Assembly (NCBI RefSeq): GCF_047730165.1
Contig: NZ_CP159834.1
Span: 310,001 to 374,000 of the forward strand
Source: Patiriisocius sp047730165
GTDB lineage: Bacteria; Bacteroidota; Bacteroidia; Flavobacteriales; Flavobacteriaceae
Direction of reading: 5' to 3'
DNA: 64,000 nt
Shown: positions 7,901-17,675 of the stretch, one piece after another
Layout of the letters: each line of letters opens with the position of its first letter
Position numbering within the stretch: the stretch's first letter is position 1
Notes under the pieces: generated by a model
Database searches by the model: none
Told to the model about the DNA's origin: nothing
The model's input: only the letters and a program-made list of their open reading frames with translations
Made by a program: the position numbers and the translations under genes

Positions 7901-9565
7901 ATGAAGAAAATTATTTTTGGGTTCGCTATCTTGTATAGTGGACTCTTTTTTGCACAAGAACAAGACAAAGGTTACTTTTTTGGTGGTTTTGAGTCTAATT
8001 ACCAATGGCTTCTAGAAGACGAAGGAATTAATTTTCTACCCGGTGATGATAACTTTAGAGCGAACAACTATTTTCAGTTAAATTACAACTACGGCAACTT
8101 TACTGCCGGAGTGCAACATGAATCTTATTTACCCGCTGCTCTTTTAGGCTACTCTCCGGTGTACGATAACAATAACGGCATTGCTCACTATTATCTTAAT
8201 TATAAGAATGATGGCCTAGATATTACTGGCGGTTATTTTTATGAGCAATTTGGTAGCGGATTAATACTACGCTCTTGGGAAGACAGACAGCTTGGTATTA
8301 ATAACGCAATTCGTGGAGTTCGTATTAAATATGCTTTTACAGATTATCTAGATTTCACCGCTTTGTATGGACAACAACGTAATGGTTTTGCGCTGTCTGA
8401 TGGTGTAGTCCAAGGACTCGATGCAAATATCGATTTGAGTACAGCACTGGCCATTGAAACAGTTGACTTAAGGCTTGGTGCTAGCTATGTAAACAGATAT
8501 CAAGATACAGGCATTGAGGAATACTTACCCGGTAATGTAAATGCCGTAAGTGGTCGCTTAGACTTTGTTAAAGACAATGTATATGGAGGAGTAGAAGTAG
8601 TAAGCCGCAGTAAAGACGCTCTGTTTATAGAAGGATTACCGGTATCTCAAAAATTATACGATGCCACAGCAATGCAAGTTAATCTTGGATATGCTCAAAA
8701 AGGTTTAGGGATTAACTCTAGTTTTAGACGTTTAGAGAACTTTTCATTTTACGCAGACAGGGAAGCCCAAGGCAACGTGTTTAATGAACAAATCCTAAAC
8801 TATGTTCCTGCACTTACAAAACAACAAGATTATTTACTGACTAACATTTATGTATACAATGCACAGCCAGGGCTTAACATTGACAATGTAGACCAGAAAG
8901 CTGGAGAGGTAGGATCCCAAACAGACATCTACTATTCTATTAAAAAAGGATCAACTTTGGGCGGAAAATACGGAACAAAAATCGCTGCTAATTTTAGTTA
9001 TTGGGCAGGATTGGACGCAACGTATAATGTACCTAATCGATTTTACGAAGCAAAATTCGTAGGTAGCGGACCCAGACTTTTTAGAGACTTTAATCTAGAA
9101 GTGAAAAAAAGATGGACAAAGGGGTTTAGTTCCGTATTCACTTTTCAAGATGTGATTATAGACAAAGGTGTTGCACAACCAGGGCCTTTAGGTCAAGGAG
9201 ATATTAGCGCACAGATTGCAGTATTTGAGGGAACATTCAGATTGAAGGATTCTAAATCATTGCGTTTTGTAACGCAGCATTTATGGAGTGAGGATGATCG
9301 TAAAAACTGGGTAGCGGGCGTGGTAGAATATAACTTCAACTCTAGAATTAACATATATGCCTTAGATTCTTACAACTACGGAAATGAAGATGAAGTAGTT
9401 GGTAAAGTGCACTATTACAGTGTAGGTGGATCTTACTCAAAGGGAAGAACGAGACTATCATTTAACTACGGTAGACAACGTGGAGGCCTTATTTGTGTAG
9501 GTGGTGTTTGTCGAGAAGTTCCAGAAAGTAATGGATTAAGCGGCTCAATCAACGTATCCTTCTAG
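7901..9565 (+). CDS. DUF6029 outer-membrane beta-barrel-like protein
   Basis: 554 residues with a signal peptide (LYSGLFFA before QEQDKG). Alternating aromatic/polar beta strands run through the length: YFQLNYNYGNFTAGVQHESY, GGYFYEQFGSGLILRSWEDR, RLSFNYGRQRGGL. It ends in an aromatic C-terminal strand (SGSINVSF), as expected of an outer-membrane barrel. I recognise it as the DUF6029 family of Bacteroidota, whose function is unknown. It sits behind the TlpA-like gene and ends at a strong terminator. The C-terminal CVGGVC pair could be a disulfide. Confidence 0.75.
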   Translation: MKKIIFGFAILYSGLFFAQEQDKGYFFGGFESNYQWLLEDEGINFLPGDDNFRANNYFQLNYNYGNFTAGVQHESYLPAALLGYSPVYDNNNGIAHYYLNYKNDGLDITGGYFYEQFGSGLILRSWEDRQLGINNAIRGVRIKYAFTDYLDFTALYGQQRNGFALSDGVVQGLDANIDLSTALAIETVDLRLGASYVNRYQDTGIEEYLPGNVNAVSGRLDFVKDNVYGGVEVVSRSKDALFIEGLPVSQKLYDATAMQVNLGYAQKGLGINSSFRRLENFSFYADREAQGNVFNEQILNYVPALTKQQDYLLTNIYVYNAQPGLNIDNVDQKAGEVGSQTDIYYSIKKGSTLGGKYGTKIAANFSYWAGLDATYNVPNRFYEAKFVGSGPRLFRDFNLEVKKRWTKGFSSVFTFQDVIIDKGVAQPGPLGQGDISAQIAVFEGTFRLKDSKSLRFVTQHLWSEDDRKNWVAGVVEYNFNSRINIYALDSYNYGNEDEVVGKVHYYSVGGSYSKGRTRLSFNYGRQRGGLICVGGVCREVPESNGLSGSINVSF

Positions 9566-9591
9566 CCACTCGCTTTACTTATAAAACAGTA

Positions 9592-9622
9592 AATGCGATC
9601 TCCCGGAGGTCGCATTTTTTTT
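9592..9622 (+). terminator. Terminator after the DUF6029 gene
   Basis: ATGCGATCTCC and GGAGGTCGCAT form a GC-rich stem with a single mismatch and a tight loop, followed by eight or more T. Confidence 0.85.
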
Positions 9623-9883
9623 ACGCCTATTCCCTCTTCGGAAATTTTAATTAATGGGCTACTGTTGGTTTTGATTATACTGTAGTCACACATTACACCT
9701 TAAATACAGCGGTGTATTAGACAAAATGAAACAGCTTCAAGTTTTGAGTATTTACGAAGTGCCAAATAGGATTACCTAATCATGGCCTCTGATTAGATTT
9801 AAACAAATAGGCCAAGCTCTAAAACAATGGCTTCACAAAACGATAAGCACCATATTGATTAGCGCAAGATCTAACGTATAAAA
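9623..9883. other. Intergenic stretch without a recognisable gene
   Basis: About 260 bases between two terminators. It contains one copy of the dispersed 10-mer CTTCGGAAAT at 9636-9645. No frame on either strand looks convincingly coding. Confidence 0.5.
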
Positions 9884-9912
9884 AAAGGCCGCCTCATGGA
9901 GTCGACCTTTAA
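9884..9912 (-). terminator. Imperfect terminator of the small T9SS cargo gene
   Basis: AAAGGCCGCCTC and GAGTCGACCTTT pair except at two internal positions. On the minus strand the stem is followed by a T run (the A7 tract at 9880-9886 on the plus strand). Confidence 0.65.
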
Positions 9913-9932
9913 AATATGTAAGAAGATTTCTT

Positions 9933-10649
9933 TTATTTTTTAAGCACCTTGATAGATTGCTTATTTCCATTTGCCACTTTAAAGCTCACGATATATAATT
10001 GTGAAGACAACCCAGAAACATCAATGTTCTGCTCACCAACGGTCACATCATTTGTTTGCATTAATTGTCCATTAATATCAAAAATTTGCATAAAAGCATT
10101 TTCTCTTGATGTCAATGCAATTGTATTTGTAATAACAGTTGCATCGATTGTAATCCCTAGTTGAGACGCAATATCTTCAAGACCCATTGTAGGATCATAT
10201 TGATATGTAAAAGTTAAATCGCCACCAATATCTGCACCACTCTCATCAACAAGGTAAAACCTTAATACGTGATTCGATATCTGTGGATTATCTACTTCGT
10301 TATAAAAAATCTTGTTTCCTTGTCCTGTAGTTGCGGAAGGCTCGATAATTTGAGGAGCAGCAACTGGTGGATAAGAACCTCCTACTGCGATAGCATCATA
10401 ACATTGACCGCCATAACATATTTGAAAAGAACCACCTACGTCTGAAGAAACATACTCTATTGTAGAACGAAGCGCAGCCCCACTATCATTAGTAACAAAA
10501 AACTTTAAAGCATCATCTTCTGCCGTTGAGTTTCTTATTATAAGGTCACCATCATTTATATCGTTTCCGTCACCATCTACAATAGAGTACTGTGCATGAG
10601 CACCTAAGGCCGAAATCAATAATGCAAAAAGTAAAAATTTAATTTTCAT
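9933..10649 (-). CDS. Small secreted protein with T9SS type A sorting domain
   Basis: 238 residues with an N-terminal signal (ISALGAHA before QYSIVDG). A beta-rich body is followed by a C-terminal sorting domain: FMQIFDINGQLMQTNDV, DVSGLSSQLYIVSF and a basic tail ending VLKK. The body carries one CYGGQC pair, probably a disulfide. Such domains direct cargo through the type IX system, where PorU removes them. No enzymatic domain is recognised. It is divergent from the larger Omp28-type cargo gene. Confidence 0.7.
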   Translation of the reverse strand: MKIKFLLFALLISALGAHAQYSIVDGDGNDINDGDLIIRNSTAEDDALKFFVTNDSGAALRSTIEYVSSDVGGSFQICYGGQCYDAIAVGGSYPPVAAPQIIEPSATTGQGNKIFYNEVDNPQISNHVLRFYLVDESGADIGGDLTFTYQYDPTMGLEDIASQLGITIDATVITNTIALTSRENAFMQIFDINGQLMQTNDVTVGEQNIDVSGLSSQLYIVSFKVANGNKQSIKVLKK

Positions 10650-10678
10650 AATTCAATTTTTTTTAAATTTATAGAAAA

Positions 10679-10686
10679 CAAATATA
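10679..10686 (-). promoter_or_regulatory. -7 promoter element for the 9933-10649 gene
   Basis: On the minus strand TATATTTG matches TAnnTTTG exactly, 29 bases upstream of the ATG. No good -33 element was found. Confidence 0.5.
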
Positions 10687-10856
10687 GTTATTGAGACCAG
10701 ATAAATGTAAAAATACTGGAACTATTTGCTCAGTCAAAGACCCTTAACCTATTGATTTTATAGGGTATTAGAGCAATAATTTAACATCAATTATTTTGTA
10801 ATTACTCTAATAATTTTTATATATTCGCTGCTATAATAATTTTAAATCTGATTGAT

Positions 10857-12563
10857 ATGTCAAAGAAAATACTTTTTAGTACCATATTTATGCTATTAAC
10901 TATAGGAATGTACGCGCAGACTATAGTAGGCATCACCGAAGAAAACAGAAATGTAGTATTGGAAGAATTTACAGGAATTAAATGTCAATTTTGCCCACAA
11001 GGTCACGCCATTGCACAAGCAATGAAAGACAACAATCCAGATGACGTGTTTTTAGTAAACGTTCACACTGGAGGATACGCAGTTCCTGCTGCAGGTGAGC
11101 CAGATTTTAGAACTTCTTTTGGACAAGCTCTTGCCGACCAAAGTCAACTTGCAGGATATCCAGCAGGAACAATTAACCGAGAAAACTTTCCAGGCTCTGA
11201 GCAAAATGGCTCTCCTGGCGGCGCTACAGGCCAAGGTAGAGGAACTTGGTCAAATACAGGTTCAACGCTATTAGGTAACTCGTCTTATGTAAATATGGCT
11301 GTTGAAGCAGATATAGATGTACAGACTAATGTAATGACAATTCACGTTGAAACTTATTACACAGGGAATAGCCCACAAGCAACAAACAAACTGAATGTCT
11401 ACATTCTTCAAAATAATACGACTGGACCTCAAACTGGAGGAAACGCAGGGAACAATTATGTACACCAACACAGATTAGTCGACATGCCTTTTGGACAATG
11501 GGGAGCAGATATTACAAGCACATCAACAGGTTCTTTTGATGATAGAACTATTGCATATACGATTCCTGCAGATTATAACGGTGTAGCCGTAGAGCTTGCA
11601 GATCTTGAAGTAGTAGTTTCTGTAGCAGAAGGAAATCAATATATAGTAAGTGGAAACGGAGCATTACCGACATACTCAGGTATTACTGCTTCAAATGATG
11701 TTGACTTACGTACAATAGAAGAAATCCCAGTACAATGCCTTACAGAGCTAGGTCCTAAAGTAAATATCAAAAACTTAGGTCAAGATCCTATTACATCTTT
11801 AGATATTACATACAGCATAAATGGCGGAGCATCTTCTGTTTACAACTATACTGGAAACATTACTTCTTTGCAAAATGAAGATGTTGAGTTACCAGCAATA
11901 GCATATACTTCACAAGCAGTGAATACAGTAGACGTTACGATTACTGATGATGAGGACAACGCAAACAATGCACTTAGCACTACGTTTGGCGCAGCAACGC
12001 AAGGAGCAGGTAATGTTACTTTAACTATTGATGCAGATCAATATGCTTCTGAAATTTCTTGGAACATTAGAAACTCTGCGGGATCTTTTGTAGAAAGCGA
12101 TGTATTAAACGCAGGTGACAACAATGACACACTTATTTACAACCTTGCTCTTGAAGGAGTTGATTGTTATACTTTTCAGATCATTGACTCTTATGGTGAT
12201 GGTATCCTTGGTGGAGGTGGTGTTTCATTAATAGATATTAATGGTGTTGAGCACTTTCCTTTCACAGGAAATTACGGTAGCGGAGCAATTTTACAATTTG
12301 GTGCTGATGGCGTTTTAGGAACTTCAGATGAAACTTTTGAAGGTCTTTCTATCTTCCCGAACCCTGCAAAAGATTTCTTTAACATTGTGAATGCAGAAAA
12401 TGCAGATGTTACAATCTTTGATTTAAGAGGAAGAAAAGTAAGAAACATTGATAAGATTTCTAAAAATGAAAAAGTAGATACAATTAGAATGAGTAATGGT
12501 ACTTACTTTGTGACAATCACAAAAGATGGATTCACTACTACTGAGAAGCTTATCATAAAATAA
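10857..12563 (+). CDS. Omp28-related secreted protein with CxxC motif and T9SS sorting domain
   Basis: 568 residues. A signal peptide ends near GMYA (residue 20). It is followed by RNVVLEEFTGIK-C43-Q-F-C46-PQG, the Omp28/thioredoxin-like redox motif, and a long beta-rich region. From about residue 494 there is a type A T9SS sorting domain (LSIFPNPAKDFFNI, TIFDLRGRKVRN, GTYFVTITKDG). It should be exported by the Sec and type IX systems and remain on the surface. It is the second Omp28-like protein within 5 kb; unlike the 5950-7233 protein it uses a sorting domain in place of a lipid anchor. A perfect terminator follows. Confidence 0.8.
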   Translation: MSKKILFSTIFMLLTIGMYAQTIVGITEENRNVVLEEFTGIKCQFCPQGHAIAQAMKDNNPDDVFLVNVHTGGYAVPAAGEPDFRTSFGQALADQSQLAGYPAGTINRENFPGSEQNGSPGGATGQGRGTWSNTGSTLLGNSSYVNMAVEADIDVQTNVMTIHVETYYTGNSPQATNKLNVYILQNNTTGPQTGGNAGNNYVHQHRLVDMPFGQWGADITSTSTGSFDDRTIAYTIPADYNGVAVELADLEVVVSVAEGNQYIVSGNGALPTYSGITASNDVDLRTIEEIPVQCLTELGPKVNIKNLGQDPITSLDITYSINGGASSVYNYTGNITSLQNEDVELPAIAYTSQAVNTVDVTITDDEDNANNALSTTFGAATQGAGNVTLTIDADQYASEISWNIRNSAGSFVESDVLNAGDNNDTLIYNLALEGVDCYTFQIIDSYGDGILGGGGVSLIDINGVEHFPFTGNYGSGAILQFGADGVLGTSDETFEGLSIFPNPAKDFFNIVNAENADVTIFDLRGRKVRNIDKISKNEKVDTIRMSNGTYFVTITKDGFTTTEKLIIK

Positions 12564-12581
12564 GCCGAAGTATTATATATT

Positions 12582-12610
12582 AAAAAGGAGCTCCATTGGA
12601 GCTCCTTTTT
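12582..12610 (+). terminator. Strong terminator after the Omp28-type cargo gene
   Basis: AAAAAGGAGCTCC and GGAGCTCCTTTTT form a perfect 13-bp stem with a 3-base loop. The symmetrical A and T runs mean it could also serve the minus-strand mpl gene. Confidence 0.9.
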
Positions 12611-12657
12611 TAATGCGTATTATTTAGATTATACAGTGTCCATCAAATTAGACAACA

Positions 12658-14013
12658 TCACTTGACATACTCCTTTATAGTATCAAAATCTAAGCCTCCA
12701 TAATTGCCACTACTCATTAATAGCAATGAAGTTTCTTTAAAATCTTGTGTGTATAGATATGTTTTAAAATCTGCCGGATTCGTAAAAACAGTGAGGTCCT
12801 TGCGACCAAAGGCTTCTTCTATTTGTTCTTGCTTAATTTCCTGCAAGCCTTTAATCATAACCGCATAAGGAGAATAAAACACGACGGCAGTGTCTGCGGC
12901 ATCAAGTGCTCCTTTATATTGTGAAATAAACTCTGGATTCAGGCTGCTATACGTATGTAATTCTAGACAAGCAATAAGTTTCCGATCTGGATATTGATTT
13001 TTGACCGCCTGCGTAGTTGCACTCACTTTACTTGGAGAATGTGCAAAATCTTTATAAGCGACACAAGAGTCTGTTTCTGCAATTTTCTCTAATCGCTTAC
13101 TCGCTCCTGTAAATGTAGAGATTGCCTCATAAAAGTCATCAGCATCAATGCCCATGAGCTGGCACACCCACCGCGCACCTTCCAGGTTGTTTAAATTGTG
13201 CTTTCCAAACACTTCTATTGGCATTTCTCCTTCTGGGGTATCAAGCAATGTCGCGCCCTTATCCACGGTGTATTCTGGAGTACGGTATGGATATTTTTTT
13301 ATTTGGTTTACAGAGGCTTCTACTACTCTTTTTACTTCAGGATCTTCCTCATTGTAAATGATGGCTCCACCTGTTGTAATTTCAGAAAGAAAAATAGAAA
13401 ACTGTTCTACATAATTTTCATAAGTAGGAAAGACATTAATATGATCCCAAGCAATCCCACTCAACAAAGCAATATTGGGCTTATATAAATGAAACTTAGG
13501 ACGGCGATCTATAGGCGAAGAAAGATACTCATCACCCTCAAGCACCATAAAATCTGCATCCTCCGTTAGACGCACCATCGTATCAAAACCCTCTAACTGT
13601 GCCCCTACCATATAATCTACCTCTCTATCATGATAATGCATCACGTGTAATATCATAGACGTAATAGTAGTCTTACCGTGAGAACCTCCAATAACGACAC
13701 GTGTTTTATTTTTAGATTGCTCATATAGAAACTCTGGGTAGCTGTAAATAGTCAAGCCTAGTTCTTTGGCTTTTAATAATTCTGGGTTGTCAGCTTTTGC
13801 GTGCATCCCAAGAATAATAGCGTCTATTTCTTCTGAAATTTTCTCCGGAAACCAACCAAATGCTGAAGGCAACAAACCTTTTGCCTCGAGTCTTGATTTA
13901 GATGGATCAAAAATTTCATCATCACTTCCTGTTACTGTTTCTCCCTTGTTGTGCAGGGCAAGAGCAAGATTGTGCATAGCGCTTCCGCCAATGGCTATAA
14001 AGTGTATTTTCAT
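12658..14013 (-). CDS. mpl: UDP-N-acetylmuramate:tripeptide ligase, Mpl type
   Basis: 451 residues, a complete three-domain Mur ligase. The N-terminal substrate domain starts MKIHFIAIGGSAMHNLALAL. The ATP loop is GGSHGKTTITSM (about residues 109-120). The central domain contains LEGDEYLSS and SGIAWDHINVFPT, and the C-terminal domain contains YKDFAHSPSKV. Mpl reattaches recovered murein tripeptide to UDP-MurNAc in cell-wall recycling. The HFIAIGGSAM start and the WDHINVFPT pattern fit Mpl better than MurC. The gene stands alone on the minus strand. Confidence 0.85.
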   Translation of the reverse strand: MKIHFIAIGGSAMHNLALALHNKGETVTGSDDEIFDPSKSRLEAKGLLPSAFGWFPEKISEEIDAIILGMHAKADNPELLKAKELGLTIYSYPEFLYEQSKNKTRVVIGGSHGKTTITSMILHVMHYHDREVDYMVGAQLEGFDTMVRLTEDADFMVLEGDEYLSSPIDRRPKFHLYKPNIALLSGIAWDHINVFPTYENYVEQFSIFLSEITTGGAIIYNEEDPEVKRVVEASVNQIKKYPYRTPEYTVDKGATLLDTPEGEMPIEVFGKHNLNNLEGARWVCQLMGIDADDFYEAISTFTGASKRLEKIAETDSCVAYKDFAHSPSKVSATTQAVKNQYPDRKLIACLELHTYSSLNPEFISQYKGALDAADTAVVFYSPYAVMIKGLQEIKQEQIEEAFGRKDLTVFTNPADFKTYLYTQDFKETSLLLMSSGNYGGLDFDTIKEYVK

Positions 14014-14175
14014 AAAATTGCCTAAAGTTAAAGTTTAGAATGCCTAAAGTTACAAGGTTTCGTTTAAAAACTATTGCAAGTTTAGAGGTTAATATAAAGG
14101 GATTTTGAGAGATAGTATCGTGCTATAGTTCCACGTATAGAACCACAAACAAGCATTCACATTTCCGAAGTAAAA

Positions 14176-15132
14176 TTACATTGCTTTGATAATACGCCTC
14201 TCTTCTTTCGCCTCCTTAAAATCTGGACGGTCTACAAGTGCTTTTTCAATCCATTGTAAAGCAATCTCTTTGTTACCGACGTTTTTATATATCTGCGCAA
14301 GTCTGAAATATGCCCAATCTTTAGGCACGCCATCGCTCACAGAATAATTTTCTATATACGCTTGCAGGCAATTAATACCCAATGTTGCATCTAGATTATA
14401 CTGCGCAGCAATCTTCCCAATTTGATAGTTAAGACTGTTTCTTTTGTGAATTTGCAAAGATTGCGAAGCCGTTTCAATCGCCTTTTTAGGCTTATTATTT
14501 TTCTCATAATGGGCTGAGAGTTTCTCATAAGTATGAAGAGATCCACCTACTTCAATCGCTTTTTTATAAAAGCGCTCTGCATCCTCAGGACGATCACTGT
14601 ATTCTGCAACATAGCCATTTGCTAGATAGCCATCAACAGGTGAAAGCTTAAGTAGCTCGTTCGCATATTTAATAGATTTCATCTCACTTCCACCTATAAT
14701 CCCTGGCAACTGAATATAAAGTTCTACCAACGCCCATCGCGCTTCTATATGTTGTAGATCTAAGTTTGCTGCGGCCTCAAAATGCTCTTTAATGTCTCCT
14801 ATATACGTTGCCGCCCTAATACGGTTTATTGACAATGCTTTCATCCCCAAGGCACCTCCATATTTAAAATGGTAATTAGCATTGGTTTCATCTGCATCAA
14901 CCAGTTGCTCATAATACTCCATCGCGGCATCCCAGTCCTTAGCATATCCTGCGATATCCCCTAGATATTCTATGGTTTTTCTGTCGTCAGGATTCGAATC
15001 AAGATAGTTTTCGAAAAACGGTTTTGCTTTGCTGAAATTTTCTGAATTGAACAATTTCGCTGCTTTGTCAAACGAGGATTGTGCCATTGAAAAGAATGGG
15101 ATAAGTAAAAAAGTGAAAAGTATGTTTTTCAT
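14176..15132 (-). CDS. Secreted tetratricopeptide-repeat protein
   Basis: 318 residues with a signal peptide (LLIPFFSMAQ). TPR-like helical repeats run through the length (NFSKAKPFFENYLDSNPDD, DWDAAMEYYEQLVDADETN, PEDAERFYKKAIEVGG, NKEIALQWIEKALVDRPDF). It is probably a periplasmic scaffold for protein contacts; the partner is unknown. The DUF4136 lipoprotein lies 17 bases upstream on the same strand, suggesting an operon. A copy of the dispersed 10-mer CTTCGGAAAT (minus-strand sense, 14161-14170) sits 5 bases after the stop. Confidence 0.75.
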   Translation of the reverse strand: MKNILFTFLLIPFFSMAQSSFDKAAKLFNSENFSKAKPFFENYLDSNPDDRKTIEYLGDIAGYAKDWDAAMEYYEQLVDADETNANYHFKYGGALGMKALSINRIRAATYIGDIKEHFEAAANLDLQHIEARWALVELYIQLPGIIGGSEMKSIKYANELLKLSPVDGYLANGYVAEYSDRPEDAERFYKKAIEVGGSLHTYEKLSAHYEKNNKPKKAIETASQSLQIHKRNSLNYQIGKIAAQYNLDATLGINCLQAYIENYSVSDGVPKDWAYFRLAQIYKNVGNKEIALQWIEKALVDRPDFKEAKEERRIIKAM

Positions 15133-15149
15133 AAAGATATGGGAGAAAT

Positions 15150-15680
15150 TTATTTTTTATTTTCTTTTGGCGGAAAATCTTTGAGCATCATAGGTATGAC
15201 CTTGTCATAATATGCTTCCTTTTGTTTGGGAGTCGCTTTTTCTTTTAACTCACCATCATACTCCGCTTGCCATACCAACTTCTCACCCGTAGTAGCTTTT
15301 CTAAATTCTATAGTCATACGCTGGTTAATTACTTTACTACCTAAAGGAATACCAACTCCACCGCCTATGCTGATGCCACCACCTCCAGAACCAAGCCCTA
15401 TTCCTATAGTGTTTTTAGAGTTTGACAGTGATTCTTGCACAAAGAAACTTACGTAGTATTGATTATAATCGGTTCTTTGAAAAGTCTTCTTTTGTAAGGT
15501 GCTATCTATTGCTTTTTTGATGCGTGTATCATCAAGATCATTGAGGCCAGAATTCATTTCAGTATAAAACTGATAGCTTTTTAAAACCGTCCAGTCTAGG
15601 CCTTTTTCATAATCTACGTTTACTGTTGCACCGCAAGAAGAGAGAAAAACTAATACAAGAGCCGAATAAATAAATTTCAT
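15150..15680 (-). CDS. DUF4136 lipoprotein
   Basis: 176 residues. A lipoprotein signal ends in VFLSSC (Cys16). The domain is a DUF4136 type, with VDYEKGLDWTVLKSYQFY near the start. A Gly-rich stretch (GIGLGSGGGGISIGGGVGIP) is followed by MTIEFRKATTGEKLVWQAEY. It should be anchored in a membrane facing the periplasm. The family has no defined function. It precedes the TPR gene in a probable two-gene operon. Confidence 0.8.
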   Translation of the reverse strand: MKFIYSALVLVFLSSCGATVNVDYEKGLDWTVLKSYQFYTEMNSGLNDLDDTRIKKAIDSTLQKKTFQRTDYNQYYVSFFVQESLSNSKNTIGIGLGSGGGGISIGGGVGIPLGSKVINQRMTIEFRKATTGEKLVWQAEYDGELKEKATPKQKEAYYDKVIPMMLKDFPPKENKK

Positions 15681-15826
15681 ATGCTATTATTTTCTAAGCA
15701 TGGAAGCAAAAATAAAACCAAAAAAATGCTGCGTGCGACTACTATCTCATAAATCTATTTCCATTCATCAATCTCCCCACACTTCGGCTTTAATTTATCT
15801 TGAGCTAGTCAGCAGGGCTCAGCACT

Positions 15827-16843
15827 CTATTCTTGAACCGTACTCCCGTTCAACATTCCCCATAAAGTATCCTTTAACTCCATTAACCCTTGCTGAGCTA
15901 TAGAACTAAAAAACAAATACGGAATACCTTCAAAGTCTTTATCAAGTTGCTCCTTCATTTCTGTTTTGAGTTCATCGTCTAGCATATCGCTTTTTGAGAT
16001 AGCTACTAACTTGTCTTTATCTAGCAATTCTGGGTTGTAACGTTTTAATTCGTCTAGTAGAATATCATATTGTTCTTTAATATCGTCAGCATCCGCAGGA
16101 ATCAAAAACAACAAGGTAGAATTACGTTCTATGTGGCGTAAAAAATAATGCCCTAATCCTTTTCCTTCTGCAGCACCTTCTATAATTCCCGGAATATCTG
16201 CCATCACAAATGTTTTGTGATCGCGGTACTCTACAATACCCAAGTTAGGTTTTAACGTCGTAAACTCATAGTTGGCAATTTTAGGTTTTGCCGCTGTGAT
16301 TACAGACAACAAAGTAGACTTTCCTGCATTAGGAAATCCAACCAATCCAACATCTGCAAGTACTTTCATCTCTAGCGTGAAATTACCTTCATCGCCATCC
16401 ATACCTGGCTGCGCGTAGCGCGGCGTTTGGTTTGTAGAAGATTTAAAATGGTTATTCCCTCTACCACCCATACCGCCTTTGGCAATAATAAGTTCATCAC
16501 CATGTTCTAACAATTCTTTTAAACGCTCACCAGTTTCTGTATTTATTACAGCCGTGCCCAATGGTACATCTACATACACATCTGCTCCATCTGCTCCTGT
16601 ACTTGTTGACTTACTCCCGCGCTCACCGTGACCTGCTCTTAAGTGACGCTTAAACTTTAAATGGTGTAAGGTCCACATGTTACTATTAGCCACTAGAATA
16701 ATATGGCCTCCACGACCACCATCACCTCCATCAGGACCTCCTTTTGGTATATATTTTTCGCGACGTAAATGCGCACTACCTTGCCCTCCTTTTCCGGATT
16801 GCACATGGATCTTAACGTAATCTGTAAAATTTCCTTCTGTCAT
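15827..16843 (-). CDS. obgE: GTPase Obg/CgtA
   Basis: 338 residues. The glycine-rich Obg fold covers about 1-158 (GKGGQGSAHLRREKYIPKGG, GDGGRGGHIIL). The G domain follows, with G1 at GFPNAGKST (about 169-177), G2 in NYEFTTLKPN, G3 ADIPGIIEGA and G4 ISKSD. Obg is an essential ribosome-associated GTPase acting in 50S assembly and stress control. No extra C-terminal OCT domain is present. adk lies 85 bases upstream on the same strand, a common flavobacterial order. Confidence 0.95.
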   Translation of the reverse strand: MTEGNFTDYVKIHVQSGKGGQGSAHLRREKYIPKGGPDGGDGGRGGHIILVANSNMWTLHHLKFKRHLRAGHGERGSKSTSTGADGADVYVDVPLGTAVINTETGERLKELLEHGDELIIAKGGMGGRGNNHFKSSTNQTPRYAQPGMDGDEGNFTLEMKVLADVGLVGFPNAGKSTLLSVITAAKPKIANYEFTTLKPNLGIVEYRDHKTFVMADIPGIIEGAAEGKGLGHYFLRHIERNSTLLFLIPADADDIKEQYDILLDELKRYNPELLDKDKLVAISKSDMLDDELKTEMKEQLDKDFEGIPYLFFSSIAQQGLMELKDTLWGMLNGSTVQE

Positions 16844-16928
16844 GATTGCTTTCCGCGTACGCGGAAATCTTTTTTAGCTTTCGCTATATTTAATACAAAT
16901 ACACAATTAATGCGTACCGATTTTTTAT

Positions 16929-17507
16929 TTATAGTTTGTCGAATACAGCACTCAATCGCTCTGTAATTTCTTCTACACTTCCCACTCCATTAACACCGTA
17001 ATATTTATCCTCGCCCTGGTAGTATTCTTTTAAAATATCTGTCTTGCGATAATACTCTGCAATGCGCTCTCTAATCACCTCTTCGTTTGCATCATCTGCT
17101 CTTCCACTCGATTTTCCTCGCTCCAACAACCTCCCAACCAAAACCTCATCATCCACCTCTAGCGCCACCATCGCAGCAACTTCAGTTCCTTTCTCTGTCA
17201 TAAATGCTGTGAGAACCCTTGCTTGGTCTTTAGTTCTTGGATACCCGTCAAATAAAAATCCTTTTGGATTACTTTTTAACTGACGATTCACCTCTTCTTT
17301 CAACATTTCGTTTGTAACACTATCAGGCACTAAATGACCCTTTTCAGTATAGGTTTTCGCAAGTGCACCAAGTTCTGTATTGTTTTTCATATTGTACCTA
17401 AACATATCACCGGTTGATAAATGTATGAGTTGATACTTCTCTTTTAAAACTTCTGCTTGTGTTCCTTTTCCTGCTCCCGGAGGACCAAATAATACTATGT
17501 TTGTCAT
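16929..17507 (-). CDS. adk: Adenylate kinase
   Basis: 192 residues from the ATG at 17507. It opens with MTNIVLFGPPGAGKGTQAEVL, the P-loop, and continues with HLSTGDMFR, GFLFDGYPRT and the short LID form (LLERGKSSGRADD), which lacks a zinc-finger insertion. It catalyses ATP + AMP to 2 ADP in the cytoplasm. The frame stays open upstream to another Met at 17627, adding 40 residues of Lys/Glu-rich sequence with no adenylate-kinase similarity. I chose the internal ATG because it gives the normal family N-terminus. Confidence 0.9.
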   Translation of the reverse strand: MTNIVLFGPPGAGKGTQAEVLKEKYQLIHLSTGDMFRYNMKNNTELGALAKTYTEKGHLVPDSVTNEMLKEEVNRQLKSNPKGFLFDGYPRTKDQARVLTAFMTEKGTEVAAMVALEVDDEVLVGRLLERGKSSGRADDANEEVIRERIAEYYRKTDILKEYYQGEDKYYGVNGVGSVEEITERLSAVFDKL

Positions 17508-17675
17508 TTTTAATAGCCGCAACGTCGGGCCGTTTTTTAATTTAACTTCTATTTTTTCTTCAAAAATATCTTCTTGAAATTCACGCGAATTTTTAATCCG
17601 AAACAATGATTTAATAAATTCCCACATTTCAATATCTATGCCATAAAAATTAGCAGGTGCAAAGATAGTTATTCA

